Assembly: GCA_014526335.1 (NCBI GenBank)
Contig: JACTAT010000039.1
Location: 6,990,604-7,054,603, forward strand
Source of the DNA: Chrysaora quinquecirrha
Taxonomy: Eukaryota > Cnidaria > Scyphozoa > Semaeostomeae > Pelagiidae
Length of the DNA: 64,000 nt
Direction of reading: 5' to 3'
The position numbers were made by a program, and so were the translations under genes. The notes under the pieces were generated by a model, which saw only the letters and a list, made by a program, of their open reading frames with translations, had not been told where the DNA came from and made no database searches. Position 1 is the first letter of the stretch, and each line of letters starts with the position of its first letter. Shown here one piece after another: positions 53,590-64,000 of this stretch.

Positions 53590-55241
53590 TCTATCCTCCA
53601 TCTACATCTATTGTTCTTTTAGGCCTCCTGTGGATACTTATTTCTTTTTGCCATTATCGCTATTGAATTGAATGTGCCAGTCTCATTTTGGTGTTTTGGT
53701 TATTATCAGTCTCGTTTTAATGACCCCTACATGGGACGGACGGGATACGATTTTTCTAAAAAATGCGTGGCGCATATAGCGCAAATTGGGAAGCACTTCG
53801 TTGAGGCGCCACAAAACCGCTTGCATAATAACGTATTAAAGTACTCTTTCACAATCATTTAGTCAACAACGGTGTTGAAATATAAACACAATTAAAAGAA
53901 ACATTTACACTTGCTACAAGCATTCTCAACCAACTTTAGGAAACTCACAAATGTTTACTTGCAATGGCGGATTAGGCCTATATTACGTTTTCGGATTTTA
54001 ATATTATAGGCCTAATTAATCAGACAATACGGCTTGAAGACACTACCATAAAATGTCTTGCTTTGATAATAAATATTTAACTAATATATGGTAAAATCGT
54101 GTTCATTTGCTTGTTGTTGTAATTTTTAGGGAAATCCATTACGCCTGAGTAAACTTAGGCCTGTCCGTCGACGCAAAAAACGACAAAAGTTGAAGTTTTC
54201 CTGATTATTCGAACAAACATGTTCTTTACTTGTGCATGATAACGGTCAAACATGAAATTCACTTATAAGAGTTGAGCTGCTTGCTCTAAAATTATTTATG
54301 CGAGAGACTCGAAATTTTGTTTAGGACATTTTATGGCCTAAAATTGAAAGAAATTGGCGGAGTTCTGTAAAACTGTTCGAAAATCTCTGCGAAACTGTTC
54401 GTAACCTGTTTGGGATATTTTGTGTACTAGAACTGAAGAAAATTTGTGGAGGTATTTTCATATCTGCAAGACTAGTCAAGAAAAGAACAGGCGAACAATA
54501 TAGGGTATGTTTTCCTTGCAACAGTTTCTTAATTCTGATAGCAAAGCTTCCCTCGTGTGTAATTAAACCCATTGCCTGTTGTCGCTGATTCCAGTTTCGC
54601 CCGATCTCTGGAGCTCCTGAATGACATGATGTTCATTTTCTCGAGTGAAAGTTGTACGAAGTAATGCTGCTTTAGCCTCTACTAATAAAGTTTTTGGGTA
54701 GTGTTGTGATTAGGGTTCTCTCCAACGAGTCGCAATTATCTTAGATGTGAGTGCGGCCCTTGACTGAATCGTTCCAAAGACTTGAGAAATGGTGAGTCAT
54801 TAAGTTTTTGCTAAGCACTCAGCATAGTAATGAAAGAATAAGGAAAAGTTGTCCAGTGATCAGGGAAAAGTTGTCCCGACCACCTTTACGCACGTACCTG
54901 TTATTTAGGTCCACATCCCTAAATGTTTTGGACCCTCTTTAGGGATCGATTTGCCATTTGAGCCAATCGTTTTTTGGACTGCTGTTTCTAGGCAACTATT
55001 AATCTCTCCGTAATATTCTTGTGTTTGATAATGAAATGGATTTGATATGAACTGTTTTGCAAATATACCTATAATTCTGTGATATCACTTGTCTTTGAAA
55101 ACTGATTTGAAACTATTATAAAAGCAATGTTGTATGAACAACGTATATTTGTCTGTTTTTCCAGAAAATTTGAAGAACTGGACGTTATTTTGATATAAAA
55201 CGTCGAGAGAATCCGTGCTCAGACCCTCATAGATATTCGCT
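53590..55241. other. Upstream region of the plus-strand GPCR, no gene seen
   Basis: About 1.65 kb of AT-rich DNA. Two similar GAAACTGTTCG/AACTGTTCG segments lie near 54370-54400. No splice-consistent exon, RNA gene or element was recognised. Confidence 0.4.
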
Positions 55242-56947
55242 ATGGTTTTCGACGATTCCGACATAACTCTACTAACCGTCATCTACTGTTTCGCTGGAGT
55301 AACTGGAGTCCTGGGTAACTTTGCCGTTCTGACGTCAATTTTCTGTCGCAGACGATCTCGCATATCACAGTGCCATATTTTCATCGTCAGTCTAGCCGCG
55401 ACGGATTTTCTAACGTGCCTACTCTGTGGACCATACTATATAAGAAGTCTTCATGTCGCAAGCTTTTTTGAAAGCCAAAAACTTGCATATGACTTATGCG
55501 TTGGTATATTAGTGGTCACGTACTCGTTGGCGATAAATTCTATACTGTCGTTAACGTTGTTGTCGTTAGACCGGTACTGTGCCGTTGTCCTGCCGTTTTG
55601 GTACAAGAAAAGAGTAACAAAAACAAAGTGCGTTATTGCCTTTATATTCGTCTGGGTTTATTCGTTTCTCATCGTTTTGCCGCCGACATTCGTTCGCAGT
55701 TGGATTCGATATGAGAACGAACCCGGATCGCCGTGCGGTTTTCAGTGGAAGCGCGCTAGTTCAGCGTATCTTACGTTTAATATAACAGTCAATGTTATAA
55801 TTCCAGCGCTGATTGTATCTGTGACCAACGCCATAGTGTTCAAAACCGCGCGTCAACAGAATTTGAAGACTCGGCCCATAGACGTCAGACTGTCGCAGCA
55901 CGAGCAGCAGAAAGATGTACCGGAAAGCTGGCAGCGGAGATTTTGTTGCGGAGAATCTGCCAAAGATTACGTGGATTTCTTCACAAATTGCGCAAAGCCA
56001 AAGATAACTCTTCGCGCGGTACAAATGAGGTAACAGGCCTTAAAAGTAATGGATTTAGAAAAGAGAAAAATGCTATTGGGCTGGTAGTGGCCATTGAAAG
56101 TCAACGCCAAATTGCAGATACAGATGAATCTGAGGCTGAGAATAAAGGAAATGTGAGACTAGAAGATACAATGAATGCCGAACCTGACGTCAAATGGTTT
56201 GCTGGGTTTTCTGGTTATTTGGAGCCATGCTTTGGTGAAGACAAGGAGCAAAATACAGCGAGAAGATCAGTTTTTACACGACCAAAACTCGGTTCTGAGA
56301 AAATTCATCCGTCACGGCCTGGTTTAGAAGTGAAAACAAGACCCCCGGAAAATTTGGGATTAGAGCTTCGTAGAATCGTTTCTATAGAGGGTTTTGATGA
56401 AGATAAACAAAGGCAACCGGGGGATCATGATGAATCTTCGTTTTTAAAGGATTCAAGCTTTGTCAAGAGTGGGCCTAGTTCCCCTTCACTAAATCGCGGA
56501 GACGAATTGAACGGTATTGAGAAAATTGCTTCATTGAAGTTAAAAGTACGACACAGCTCAAAGCTGCGAACTAAAAACCTTGCGAAAGCCGAAATGAAGC
56601 TCGCTTTGGCGACAATCTCGCTCGCTATAACGTTCCTTATAACATGGTTTCCTTTTGTCGCCCTCCGCGTCTTGAAATCGTCAACATCGCTTGCGATATC
56701 GGATAAAGCCGTAAACTACAGCAGCGCCGTCGCATTCACGAACGCGGCATGGAATCCATACGTTATATTACTAACGCGAAAGGAGATCTATCGAGGGGCG
56801 GTTTCAGTTGCAAAGAAAATTTTCAGAAAGTTATGTTGCAGAAATTCTGAGCGTAAAACAATGTTAAAAACTGAGTGTGTGTTTCCATCGATAATTGAAC
56901 TGAAGCATAATTTTAGACTCGTTACACCTGCCACAGTTATCGCTTAA
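55242..56947 (+). pseudogene. Class A GPCR with long third intracellular loop; one frame break
   Basis: 55242-56033 encodes TM1-5: VTGVLGNFAVLTSIF, SLAATDFLTCLLCGPYY, DRYCAVVLPF after TM3, WVYSFLIVLPPTF, extracellular loop 2 with GSPCGFQW, and VIIPALIVSVTNAIVF. 55943-56947 encodes a loop of about 200 residues, then TM6 (LAITFLITWFPFVALRVL) and TM7 (NAAWNPYVILLTRKE). The frames overlap by about 90 bp and differ by the equivalent of one missing base within 55943-56033; no intron is evident. The loop-2 GSPCGF motif and loop design match the minus-strand GPCR at 57765-59665, so the two are paralogues arranged tail to tail. Ligand unknown. It could be functional if the break is a base error. Confidence 0.75.
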
Positions 56948-56989
56948 TATTAAGACCAACGCCAAACCTAGATCGAGGTAGTGGGTCTA

Positions 56990-57745
56990 AAGCCCTGCCC
57001 AAAAGATCAAAGATTTTTAGACAAGCAACGAAGATTTTGCTTCAAAAGCAATGTTTGAGCGATTTACCACTTTGCAAAACTACTGCTTGACAAGCAGAAT
57101 TCCTTTAGCAATGTTTTCGAAAAACTTCAAAAACATTCTATGCTTGCTTCAAGCATTTGTGATATTGCGAAACGGTCAAACATTGTTTTTATGTTGTTTA
57201 AACAATGGACCTAAAGCTTTGCCAAATGGCCAAGCATTGTGAATATTTGGAATCTGCAGCATTTGACCGTTCGTTTGGCCAAGTCATAGATTAATGCTTG
57301 GTAAACATTTTCTGCTAGCAACAAGCAGAAAACGTTGCTGAAGATTTTCAAAGAATTTGATAAATTTTCAAAATCTGTTTGACAAGCCATGTTTTGCGAC
57401 GTGGCAAACATTGCTTAAACTTATTTCGAATGTTTAACAAACAATGTTTGATTGGTTGGCGAAGACCTAAAACGGCATGTAAGCCCCGGCCAAACGATCA
57501 AACATTGTTGGTCAAACATTCGAGATTTGTCCAAGCAATGTTTGGCCATTTGGCTCGATCAAACATTTGAAATTTGCTTATCAAGCAATGTTTGAACGTT
57601 TGGTCATGTCGCAAAACATCAATTGACAAGCAGAATTTCTAAGCAATGTTTAGAAAGCTTCAAGAACATTTGCTGCCCATCATAAGTAACAAGTAAGCAG
57701 ATTTCAGATGTTTGACCAAAAATGTTTGATCGTTTGGTCAACTCC
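56990..57745. mobile_element. Cluster of CAAACGATCAAACATTG-family MITEs
   Basis: AGCCCTGCCCAAAAGATCAA at the left, an internal start at about 57482 (AGCCCCGGCCAAACGATCAA) and a closing GTTTGATCGTTTGGTCAACT suggest two or more adjacent or nested copies. CAAACATTG, CAAGCAGAA and GTTTGACC motifs recur many times in both orientations. The cluster fills the space between two convergent GPCR genes. Confidence 0.7.
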
Positions 57746-57764
57746 TAAAGTTCCTAAAAATTCA

Positions 57765-59665
57765 TCAAAGTTTATGGCATAGTTTCACACACTGAGTCCA
57801 AAGTTTTTCTCTCATGGTCTTGCGAAGGTCTTTTCTTGTTGTGATGACGATTATCGGGTTTATAACTGCACTAAGTAGAGTCAGGGATGAAGATATTGTC
57901 ACCGCAGTCCATGAAAATAACCCCCGATCAATGACAAACAGTGTTCTTGAGACAGCGAAAGGTAACCAACTAATTATAAAGACCAGAACAAGTATCAAAG
58001 TTGATAACGCGATTTTTTTGTCATGATATCTGCTGGGCCTAAAATTTCGTGTTTCTTGTCTCGAAGTCTCTTCCAGTCTCCCACCATCTCGAGTTTTGTT
58101 ATGCCTAAAATCATGTACTGTAGGGCTTGAAGTTTCTAAGATACCGTCTCCATTTGACGCTTGTATGTTATCATTGTATATGCATTGAATTTGACCCTTT
58201 GGGTTGTTACCAGAAGACGCAAAACTGCTTTCTAAATCGATATGCTGCCCATTGTGGTTCCTTCCTATTACTTGCGCAGGACTTGCAGTTTCTAAGACAC
58301 TGGCTGCAATTGACACTTGTATGTTATCATTGTATATACATTGAATTTGATCCTTTGGGTTGTTACCAGAAAACGCCAAACTGCCTTCTAAATCGATCGA
58401 ATGCTGCCCGTTGCGGAGCCTTCCCATTACTTGTGCAGGACTTGAAGTTTCTAAGACCATGTCTTCATTGGACGTCTGTATGGTATGATTGTATGTACAC
58501 TCATTTTGATGCTTCGGTGTATTAATGGGCGAGAAGTTGCCTTCTAAATCGATAGAATACTGCCCATTGGGGTGCCTTCCTATTACTTGCGCAGGACTTG
58601 CAGTTTCTAAGACACTGCCTTCATTTGACGCTTGTATAGTATCTATGTATGTATCTTTGCATGTACACTGAATTTGTGTCTTCGGAGTATAAGTGGGCGA
58701 CAAGCTGGCGTCTAAAGTGACAGAAGTCAGCCCATTGCTGTTCCTTGTAATTGCGTTTAGCTCTTGCTTTTGGCATTCTTGCCCTTGTAGTGGGCCTTTA
58801 ATTTGCTTACCAATGATAACGGTATTAAAACCACATCCTGTTTCTGCTGCTGATTGCTGGGAGGGTAGCGGTATTACCAAAACATTTCTAATCTTGGAAG
58901 GTGATTTTCTAATCTTAGTATTTTTACAACTCGCTTTTCTGTCAATTTCGGTGTTGCAGTATTTTCAAGGTCCGCTGTGTATGAGGAATCAATTCGCTGA
59001 GACCTCCTGAATGTTTCTTGGTTGATTCTTTGACGCTGCTTCTTCGCTGTCAAAAATACCATAGTGTTCGTCGCGATAATTACGACTAACGGGATTATGA
59101 AATTAACCAGTAAATAAACAACGAGAAACGCGAGTTTCCCTTCCCATTTAAAACCACAGGGTGAACCGGGCTTTCCGTCGTATCCTACCCAACCTGGGAC
59201 TAATACGAGGGGTAGGTTAGTAATAACAGTTTGTAGAACACTATAAATGTTGACCAGCACTGCTGTCCGTCTTTGGAAGTATCTCCCGTATATAAACGGA
59301 TGCAATATCGCTATATAACGATCCGTAGACATGACAGTTAGTGATAACACCCTCTGGACACCACAGGAATAAACCATAAAAATAGCGAAACGACAAGGTA
59401 GCTTGTATCTTTCTTTCTGTGTTCGTTTATATTCTGGTAAATCCAGGCTAGTCATGAAATACGGAATGACGATGACAGAAGTCAGAAGATCTGCTATTGC
59501 AAGGGTTAATAAATGGATATTCGCTTGGCGTTTGAGATGTGCTCTTTTGATAACAATAGAAAATATTACTAGTGTGTTTCCAATAAGCCCGCCAAGGCCC
59601 GTGATTGCGTAATATGCTCCGAGCGCGCATTCTGCACTGATAGAAAGCTTCATGAATGCTGTCAC
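57765..59665 (-). pseudogene. Class A GPCR with four tandem repeats in the third intracellular loop; one frame break
   Basis: 59665-58874 encodes TM1-5: ITGLGGLIGNTLVIFSIV, LLTLAIADLLTSVIVIPYF, TDRYIAILHPF, loop 2 with GSPCGFKW, FIIPLVVIIATNTMVFL. 58880-57765 encodes a loop of more than 200 residues, then TM6 (VFIISWLPFAV) and TM7 (LSAVINPIIVITTRKDL), with stop at 57765. The frames differ by the equivalent of one missing base near 58890. The loop holds four copies of a ~52-residue unit with SVLETASPAQVIGR, NGQHSIDLEG and QIQCIYNDNIQ. Each unit has Ser/Thr and proline but no charged coiled-coil pattern. It is a paralogue of the plus-strand GPCR at 55242. The role of the repeats is unknown. Confidence 0.75.
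58120..58740 (-). repeat. ~155-bp coding tandem repeat within GPCR loop 3
   Basis: Four units. TCTAAATCGAT, TGCCCATTG or TGCCCGTTG, CTTGCGCAGGACTT or CTTGTGCAGGACTT, and CAGTTTCTAAGACACTG or a close match recur in order about every 155 bp. The unit length appears to keep the reading frame across copies. Confidence 0.85.
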
Positions 59666-59794
59666 GCAGTGATGCTAAAAGACTGTGCATAAATTGTCTT
59701 CTTCGGATTTCTGTTTGTACGATTCATTCACCTACATTGAATAAGAAAATGACATTACAGCGAAATCACTTTTTACTGATGTAGTTACCTCTTT

Positions 59795-59995
59795 GCCTGA
59801 ACACACTGGCTGTGACGCTCCCTAGCTGGGGCTCGAACCGAGACATCGCTGAGCTTCTGACACCATGAACCAGCTGGATAAGGCCACGAAGCCACAGCAC
59901 TTTCCAGCACCCTCACACTTGTCTCTAGTTTACGCTCCCCGGCTTTTTTGTCACTCCACACTGAGCCATTGTAAATAATAACAACAACAGCGAGC
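59795..59995 (-). mobile_element. tRNA-derived SINE copy
   Basis: On the minus strand, GGCTTCGTGGCCTTATCCAG then GGTTCGAGCCCCAGCTAGGG and GAGCGTCACAGCC match the plus-strand copy at 11192. GGTTCGAGCCC is a good polymerase III B box. It lies upstream of the minus-strand GPCR start. Confidence 0.65.
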
Positions 59996-59999
59996 AAAA

Positions 60000-60388
60000 G
60001 AACTGGGAGCTATGTAGTGAGTCTATAGATGTTCACCCTTCGATGCCAAGCGACTTTCTGTCAACCAAGGCTACTAGGTACACCAAAACCAGATTGAAAA
60101 ATCAAGCCACATGCAATCTTTGTAATTTGACAATTTCGGAGATAATTTCCTAAAGGGCTGTTCTGAAAGCAAGCAAAATACGGTGTCTCAAAGGTTGCAA
60201 AATTAGGTGGTTGCAAAAGCCTTGCTAAACGCTCAGCTAAACATATTTGCTCAGCACGGGCCATTCGTAATAAAAAGAAGTAATTAAAACGGCAAGTTGA
60301 AAAAAGTAGAATCCGTGTTTAGATAGATACCTGCTGATACTGTGTATTAAAATAAAAACTTCGGTCATCATGTTTTTGTCTGTGATTA
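60000..60388. other. Stretch with no recognised feature
   Basis: No coding, RNA or repeat pattern was recognised between the SINE and the next MITE. Confidence 0.35.
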
Positions 60389-60797
60389 CACGCTTTTTTT
60401 TATAAGGAACCACTTTATAAGGAACGTACATGTAGAAGGCCCGAAAATTTAAAGAACTTATACTACTAGAGAGAAAATAACTAAAGAACTTTTTATTGTT
60501 GAATAGTTTTATCACTGCAAATAATCAAGAATTAGAAAGCCGGTTCCATTCATTTGCAGTCGAGAATCACATAAATTGTACGTTAAGCATGTATCAAATG
60601 CGTCCTTGAGTATTCTCGCCTCTCGGGCTTTGCTCACATGCAAGTGTCTCTCTTTTATTGTTAAGACCACTGTATGTGCAGTTAAAATAAAGGAACTATT
60701 AAGGAACTTTTTGAACTACAATTGCCTCAAGAGAGGTCCAAAATAAGGAACTTCAAGAACTAGGCCTTGAGGTAGGTTCCTTATAAAAAAAAGCGTG
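60389..60797. mobile_element. Tc1/mariner-type MITE (CACGCTTTTTTTTATAAGGAAC ends)
   Basis: CACGCTTTTTTTTATAAGGA at the left is inverted at the right (TCCTTATAAAAAAAAGCGTG), flanked by TA (60387-60388 and 60798-60799). AAGGAACTT and GAACTTATA motifs repeat inside. Same family as 45638-45994, with C to G substitution in the end. Confidence 0.8.
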
Positions 60798-60939
60798 TAC
60801 CGAATTTCGTACCAAAATTAAAGCGGCTGATTTTCTTGCTAGATGTGCGCACTTCGGCTACGACAAATCAAAAATTATGTAAAGGCTTGGGTAAGTCTAA
60901 TAATAGAGGGACCAAATAAAAGCTGGGGGCACCTTGGGG

Positions 60940-61010
60940 AGTCGGAAAATGTTCACAAAATTAATTAGTGGGGCGGGGTGGGGCGGCAATTAGGTACCAT
61001 AGTACTCCAG
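60940..61010. repeat. Dispersed repeat shared with the window start
   Basis: CAAAATTAATTAGTGGGGCG followed by GGGGCGGCAATTAGGTACC resembles 8-48 (CAAAAATTGATTAGCGGGGG, then GACGGCAATTAAGCACC). Two copies are too few to assign a class. Confidence 0.4.
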
Positions 61011-61830
61011 TGCTGCTTATATACCAACATTTAACGATAGCGTCGGTCTAGAATAGTTTTTTCTAAGAAGAAGTATCCAAAGCAACCATACGCACCTTCA
61101 TCTTACCCAAAAAATCCACCAAAATTTACACTTTGCGTCTGTGACAGGGAAAAATTAAGGAGAGTTCCATCTTCTTCAATCTTCCATACATTTGAAGCTT
61201 TTAGAGTTTTTTGATAAAACTAAAGCTGTAGTGTATTATGCAACACGACTGTGAAATTTGGTCATAAAACAAACGTGCACGCTTGCTATGACCTCTTTAT
61301 TAATCAGATGGCTAGGCTCTGTGCGTAAACCGAAATCTGAAAATTGCATGGCGTGAGAAGTTCTATGTTTTCAGTACTGAAGCTTTTCAAAACGATCTCT
61401 TTTATGTATGTTATCATCAGATAAGACCTCCAATGTTCTCCGATGAATAGCTTTTCACGTAGTCATTGGCGCTCTCCTAAGAACTCTCTTTGTCCAAGTC
61501 CATATTACAAGGTGTCCACTAATCCAATTTTTGCTCGAATGTCCAGAGACGTCAAGCGTGTTAAAAACAAAAACAAACAAAAATAAACAAGAAAATAATC
61601 TTTTCGTGACGTTTGTTATGATTAAAAATTCATAATTTATTTCTTTCCTGTTTATCCCCCATGCTGTGATTTTTTAAATGCATTTGAATAGCTATTATAC
61701 AAGAGTTTTCGGGTAAGTGATTCTGCCTTGAAACTCAAAGCCAGAACTTCTCCTCTCGACTAAGTAGAAATATTACTGGTCCTTTCTCAATCTCAGTCCT
61801 TTCTAAGAAGGTGAAAAATAGTCAGCCTCC
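61011..61830. other. AT-rich intergenic stretch, nothing recognised
   Basis: No coding or RNA gene pattern is visible. A short AACAAA-rich run lies at about 61560-61600. Confidence 0.4.
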
Positions 61831-61899
61831 GTGAAATCTCAATCCCTTGTTTGATCTGAGGAAGCTTTCTGGCTGCACACGAGGTGCAATCATGATGCA

Positions 61900-62160
61900 A
61901 TTCACTCCTTGGAATCTCGTACGCCCTCATGTGGAATCTCCATATACCTTACTGTCCACGCAGGCTAGAATCTCCATTGTTTTCTTGCCTCTTCATACCA
62001 AGCGTTATTACAAAGTCGTAGAAAGAGCTTTTGCAAAGTCATTGGCGAGGGGCAATTCACTCCTTGAAATCTCGTACACCTTTGCTGGAAGTCCAATTGT
62101 TTTCTCTGAAATCCCTTGAAAGTCCTTTTGTTTTAATGGAAATCTCGTACGCCTTCTTGC
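61900..62160. repeat. Imperfect direct repeats (CTCCTTGAAATCTCGTACGCC)
   Basis: ATTCACTCCTTGGAATCTCG followed by TACGCC at 61899, a related copy at 62055 (CACTCCTTGAAATCTCGTAC) and a third core at 62140 (GGAAATCTCGTACGCCTT) form an irregular array. Open frames over it look fortuitous. Confidence 0.4.
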
Positions 62161-62955
62161 AAAGTGAAATGCCTCTCGGTCATTGGTCTGGGGTCCATTC
62201 CCACATGTTTACAAAAGTTCCATAGTCTTGGTCCAAGGTCCACTGTGGTCCTGGTTTTACTACAGCAGCTACTGCAACAACTACAACAACAGTTCACTTC
62301 AACCACAACAACGCCACAACAACAATTCACTTCAATCAACATTGGAATTTGGTTTCCTGTCATTTGCTGCACTTCTTGCTGCAGATGTGGTTTGCATTAT
62401 TCTTAGTCTCACCGCAGTCTCCTCTGTTCTGTCTCCTGGTCGCTGCAGGACTAATCTGACAAGCTGAACAAGAAAGGACAATTCGCTACTATAAATTTGT
62501 AGCTTGTGTAAGTATATGAACAATACGGAAACTCTTTCAACTTCTGTCTTCATGCCTCTGTCTGTCTGTCTATAGAGTCTCTAGTACTATACTCTATCTA
62601 CTACTACTGGACTAGCTGACTACTATAGTTTTGGGCTTAGCAAACTGAACTGCCTGAATCGAGCAAAAGAATGCACTTGAGGGTATATCATATCACATTT
62701 TAACTCATGCAAGACATGTGATGCAATGCAGTTGCAAGGGCATGATAGTAATGCTGTGGTAGTAATGCAAGGTCATTGCTATGTATGGACAGTTGATTTT
62801 CAGAGTGGCAGTGTCCAGAGAAGCTTTTTTTATAAACAATAAGCGAACAATAGGTTGCACATTCTGGGGGGGAGCAGTCAGTTGCTTTTCTATCTCCACC
62901 CAGACAAGAGGGGAAAGCTTGCTTTAGGCCTTCAAGACCTGCTGGGAAGCTTTTG
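62161..62955. other. Intergenic stretch, no gene seen
   Basis: It contains a short CAACAACTACAACAACA-rich run (about 62270-62330) but no convincing exon or RNA gene. Confidence 0.4.
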
Positions 62956-62959
62956 CTGT

Positions 62960-63465
62960 ACAAAGGACTTCTGTGTGCAATTTTGAATAAAAACAATAGA
63001 AAATAATAGCACCATTGTTTTCAAAAAAATCTTTCCATTGTTTTGAAAAAAATAGCCCATTGTTTTGAAAACAATAGCCTTCCATTCAGGTGTGCAAAAA
63101 TTCCAGCCTGGCTTCAAGATATATTGTATGCAATTCGTAATTTTAGCTATGCAGTCAACACTGAAGGCTATTGTTCTCTCAACAATAGATGCATTGTTTT
63201 CTATTGTTTTCACCAAATTACACCCACCAAAATTCTTTGGTGCGCACAGCAAAGTCTCCAGTCAATCCCACATACCTGACCCATCACCGCTTTGAAATGT
63301 AATTTATAACCAGATTGGAATTTGTTTGCACCTCACTCTATAATGCTATTGTTCTCCTAACAATAGGTGCATATTGTTCTCCAAACAAAAGGGGCATTGT
63401 TTTCTATTGTTTTTATAAAAAAACTGCAAACCAAAATTCTTCTGCACACAACAAGGTTTAGATGT
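62960..63465. mobile_element. Foldback/MITE region with ACAATAG repeats
   Basis: The left end (GACTTCTGTGTGCAATTTTG then AAAAACAATAGAAAATAATA) has inverted counterparts at 63185-63250 and 63385-63450 (CATTGTTTTCTATTGTTTTT ... AATTCTTCTGCACACAAC). CATTGTTTT units recur throughout. It looks like two nested or serial copies of one element, ending about 60 bp before the next gene. Confidence 0.55.
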
Positions 63466-63524
63466 ACTGTCAATCTTTTTTAAAAGCTGGGCATTTTTTT
63501 AGCTCTTAGGAAAAAGATTGAAGA

Positions 63525-63766
63525 ATGGTATCTTACGAGCGCTTAGATCTTTGTGGCAGTGAAAGAATAGGCAGAGGAAGATGGATATTCCTCCTGGTTT
63601 TGTTCATAGTATTCACTGTGGCTTTTCTTGGAGGATTTTTCACTGGGAAATATGCAAAAAGTGACACAGCTAAATCGACCAAGCCTCCAGAAAAATATTC
63701 CGCATCCAAGTTTCATAAACTCATGCAAGATAATATGAAGGCTTCTAATATTGAAGAAAACCTCAG
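63525..63766 (+). CDS. First exon of a glutamate carboxypeptidase II / NAALADase-like membrane peptidase (partial)
   Basis: ATG at 63525 to donor AG|GTATGT after 63766 (phase 2): 80 residues and a split codon. A short cytosolic N-terminus ending in ERIGRGR is followed by a signal-anchor (WIFLLVLFIVFTVAFLGGFF, about residues 23-42) and a stem. The end, KLMQDNMKASNIEENLR, matches the opening of the NAALADase/GCPII ectodomain, where a helix with ENIEENLR-like sequence precedes the peptidase body. The family are type II zinc peptidases that remove C-terminal glutamate from peptides or folates outside the cell. Zinc ligands and the active site would lie beyond the window, so enzyme activity cannot be judged. 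Confidence 0.75.
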
Positions 63767-64000
63767 GTATGTCTATTTTTGTATTGAATTCATTAAAAGT
63801 CTTTTAGTTGCACAAACCTTCAAGATAGTTAAAAGAGTGGAAATGTATTTGGTTGTACTTAGTAGCTTTAGGAGTGAGACAAAAAACTTAAAGTATGAAT
63901 AGTCTTTGAGAGTACAAAATTTCAAAATTGAAAGAAACAGCAGAAAAATTTTTGGACTTATTTAAAAGGCTTTTTCATCTGACATTCCTCAGAGTGAAAA

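Overview
The window looks like nuclear DNA of an anthozoan cnidarian, most likely a stony coral or sea anemone. It is AT-rich and full of introns. Its genes include a tandem discoidin-domain secreted protein, an immunoglobulin-type receptor, gustatory-receptor-like 7TM proteins and several class A GPCRs. Between them lie many MITEs, microsatellites, a Gypsy retrotransposon and SINE/LINE fragments. The host is inferred from gene content; no species is claimed.

Layout. (1) 83-10028, minus: a secreted protein with a signal peptide and repeated F5/8C (discoidin) domains, two exons per domain. Its third domain is half missing, and a 2.2 kb inverted-repeat element sits in that gap. (2) 10801-17812, plus, divergent from (1) across about 770 bp: a complete 491-residue type I receptor with a signal peptide, four Ig domains, one membrane segment and a tail carrying an ITAM-like tyrosine pair. 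(3) 18410-28386, plus: a tandem duplication of a gustatory-receptor-like gene. The upstream copy is broken and truncated. The downstream copy gives a complete 404-residue model ending in the TYhhhhhQF signature. (4) 28940-35280: a GAT minisatellite split by a 5.3 kb Gypsy element (minus) with identical 203-bp LTRs. (5) 35641-36694, minus: a broken psq/CENP-B-type HTH gene. (6) 37326-44083, plus: a complete 12-exon phosphoglucomutase (550 aa). (7) 47237-49249, plus: a complete two-exon cytochrome P450 (498 aa). (8) 49946-59665: three class A GPCR genes, each interrupted by apparent single-base lesions. One has four tandem protein repeats in its third intracellular loop. (9) 63525 to the window end, plus: the first exon of a glutamate carboxypeptidase II-like membrane peptidase.

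The genes do not form one pathway. The most coherent local unit is the divergent discoidin/Ig pair: two secretory-route proteins with recognition-type domains, whose first exons have the same length and phase. A recurring oddity is that most frame breaks in the retrotransposon, the GPCRs, the HTH gene and the first Grl copy look like net one-base losses, many of them in homopolymers, while four genes read through cleanly. Either assembly base errors or real decay could explain this. All exon models come from reading splice sites, phases and motifs by eye; none was checked against transcripts or databases.
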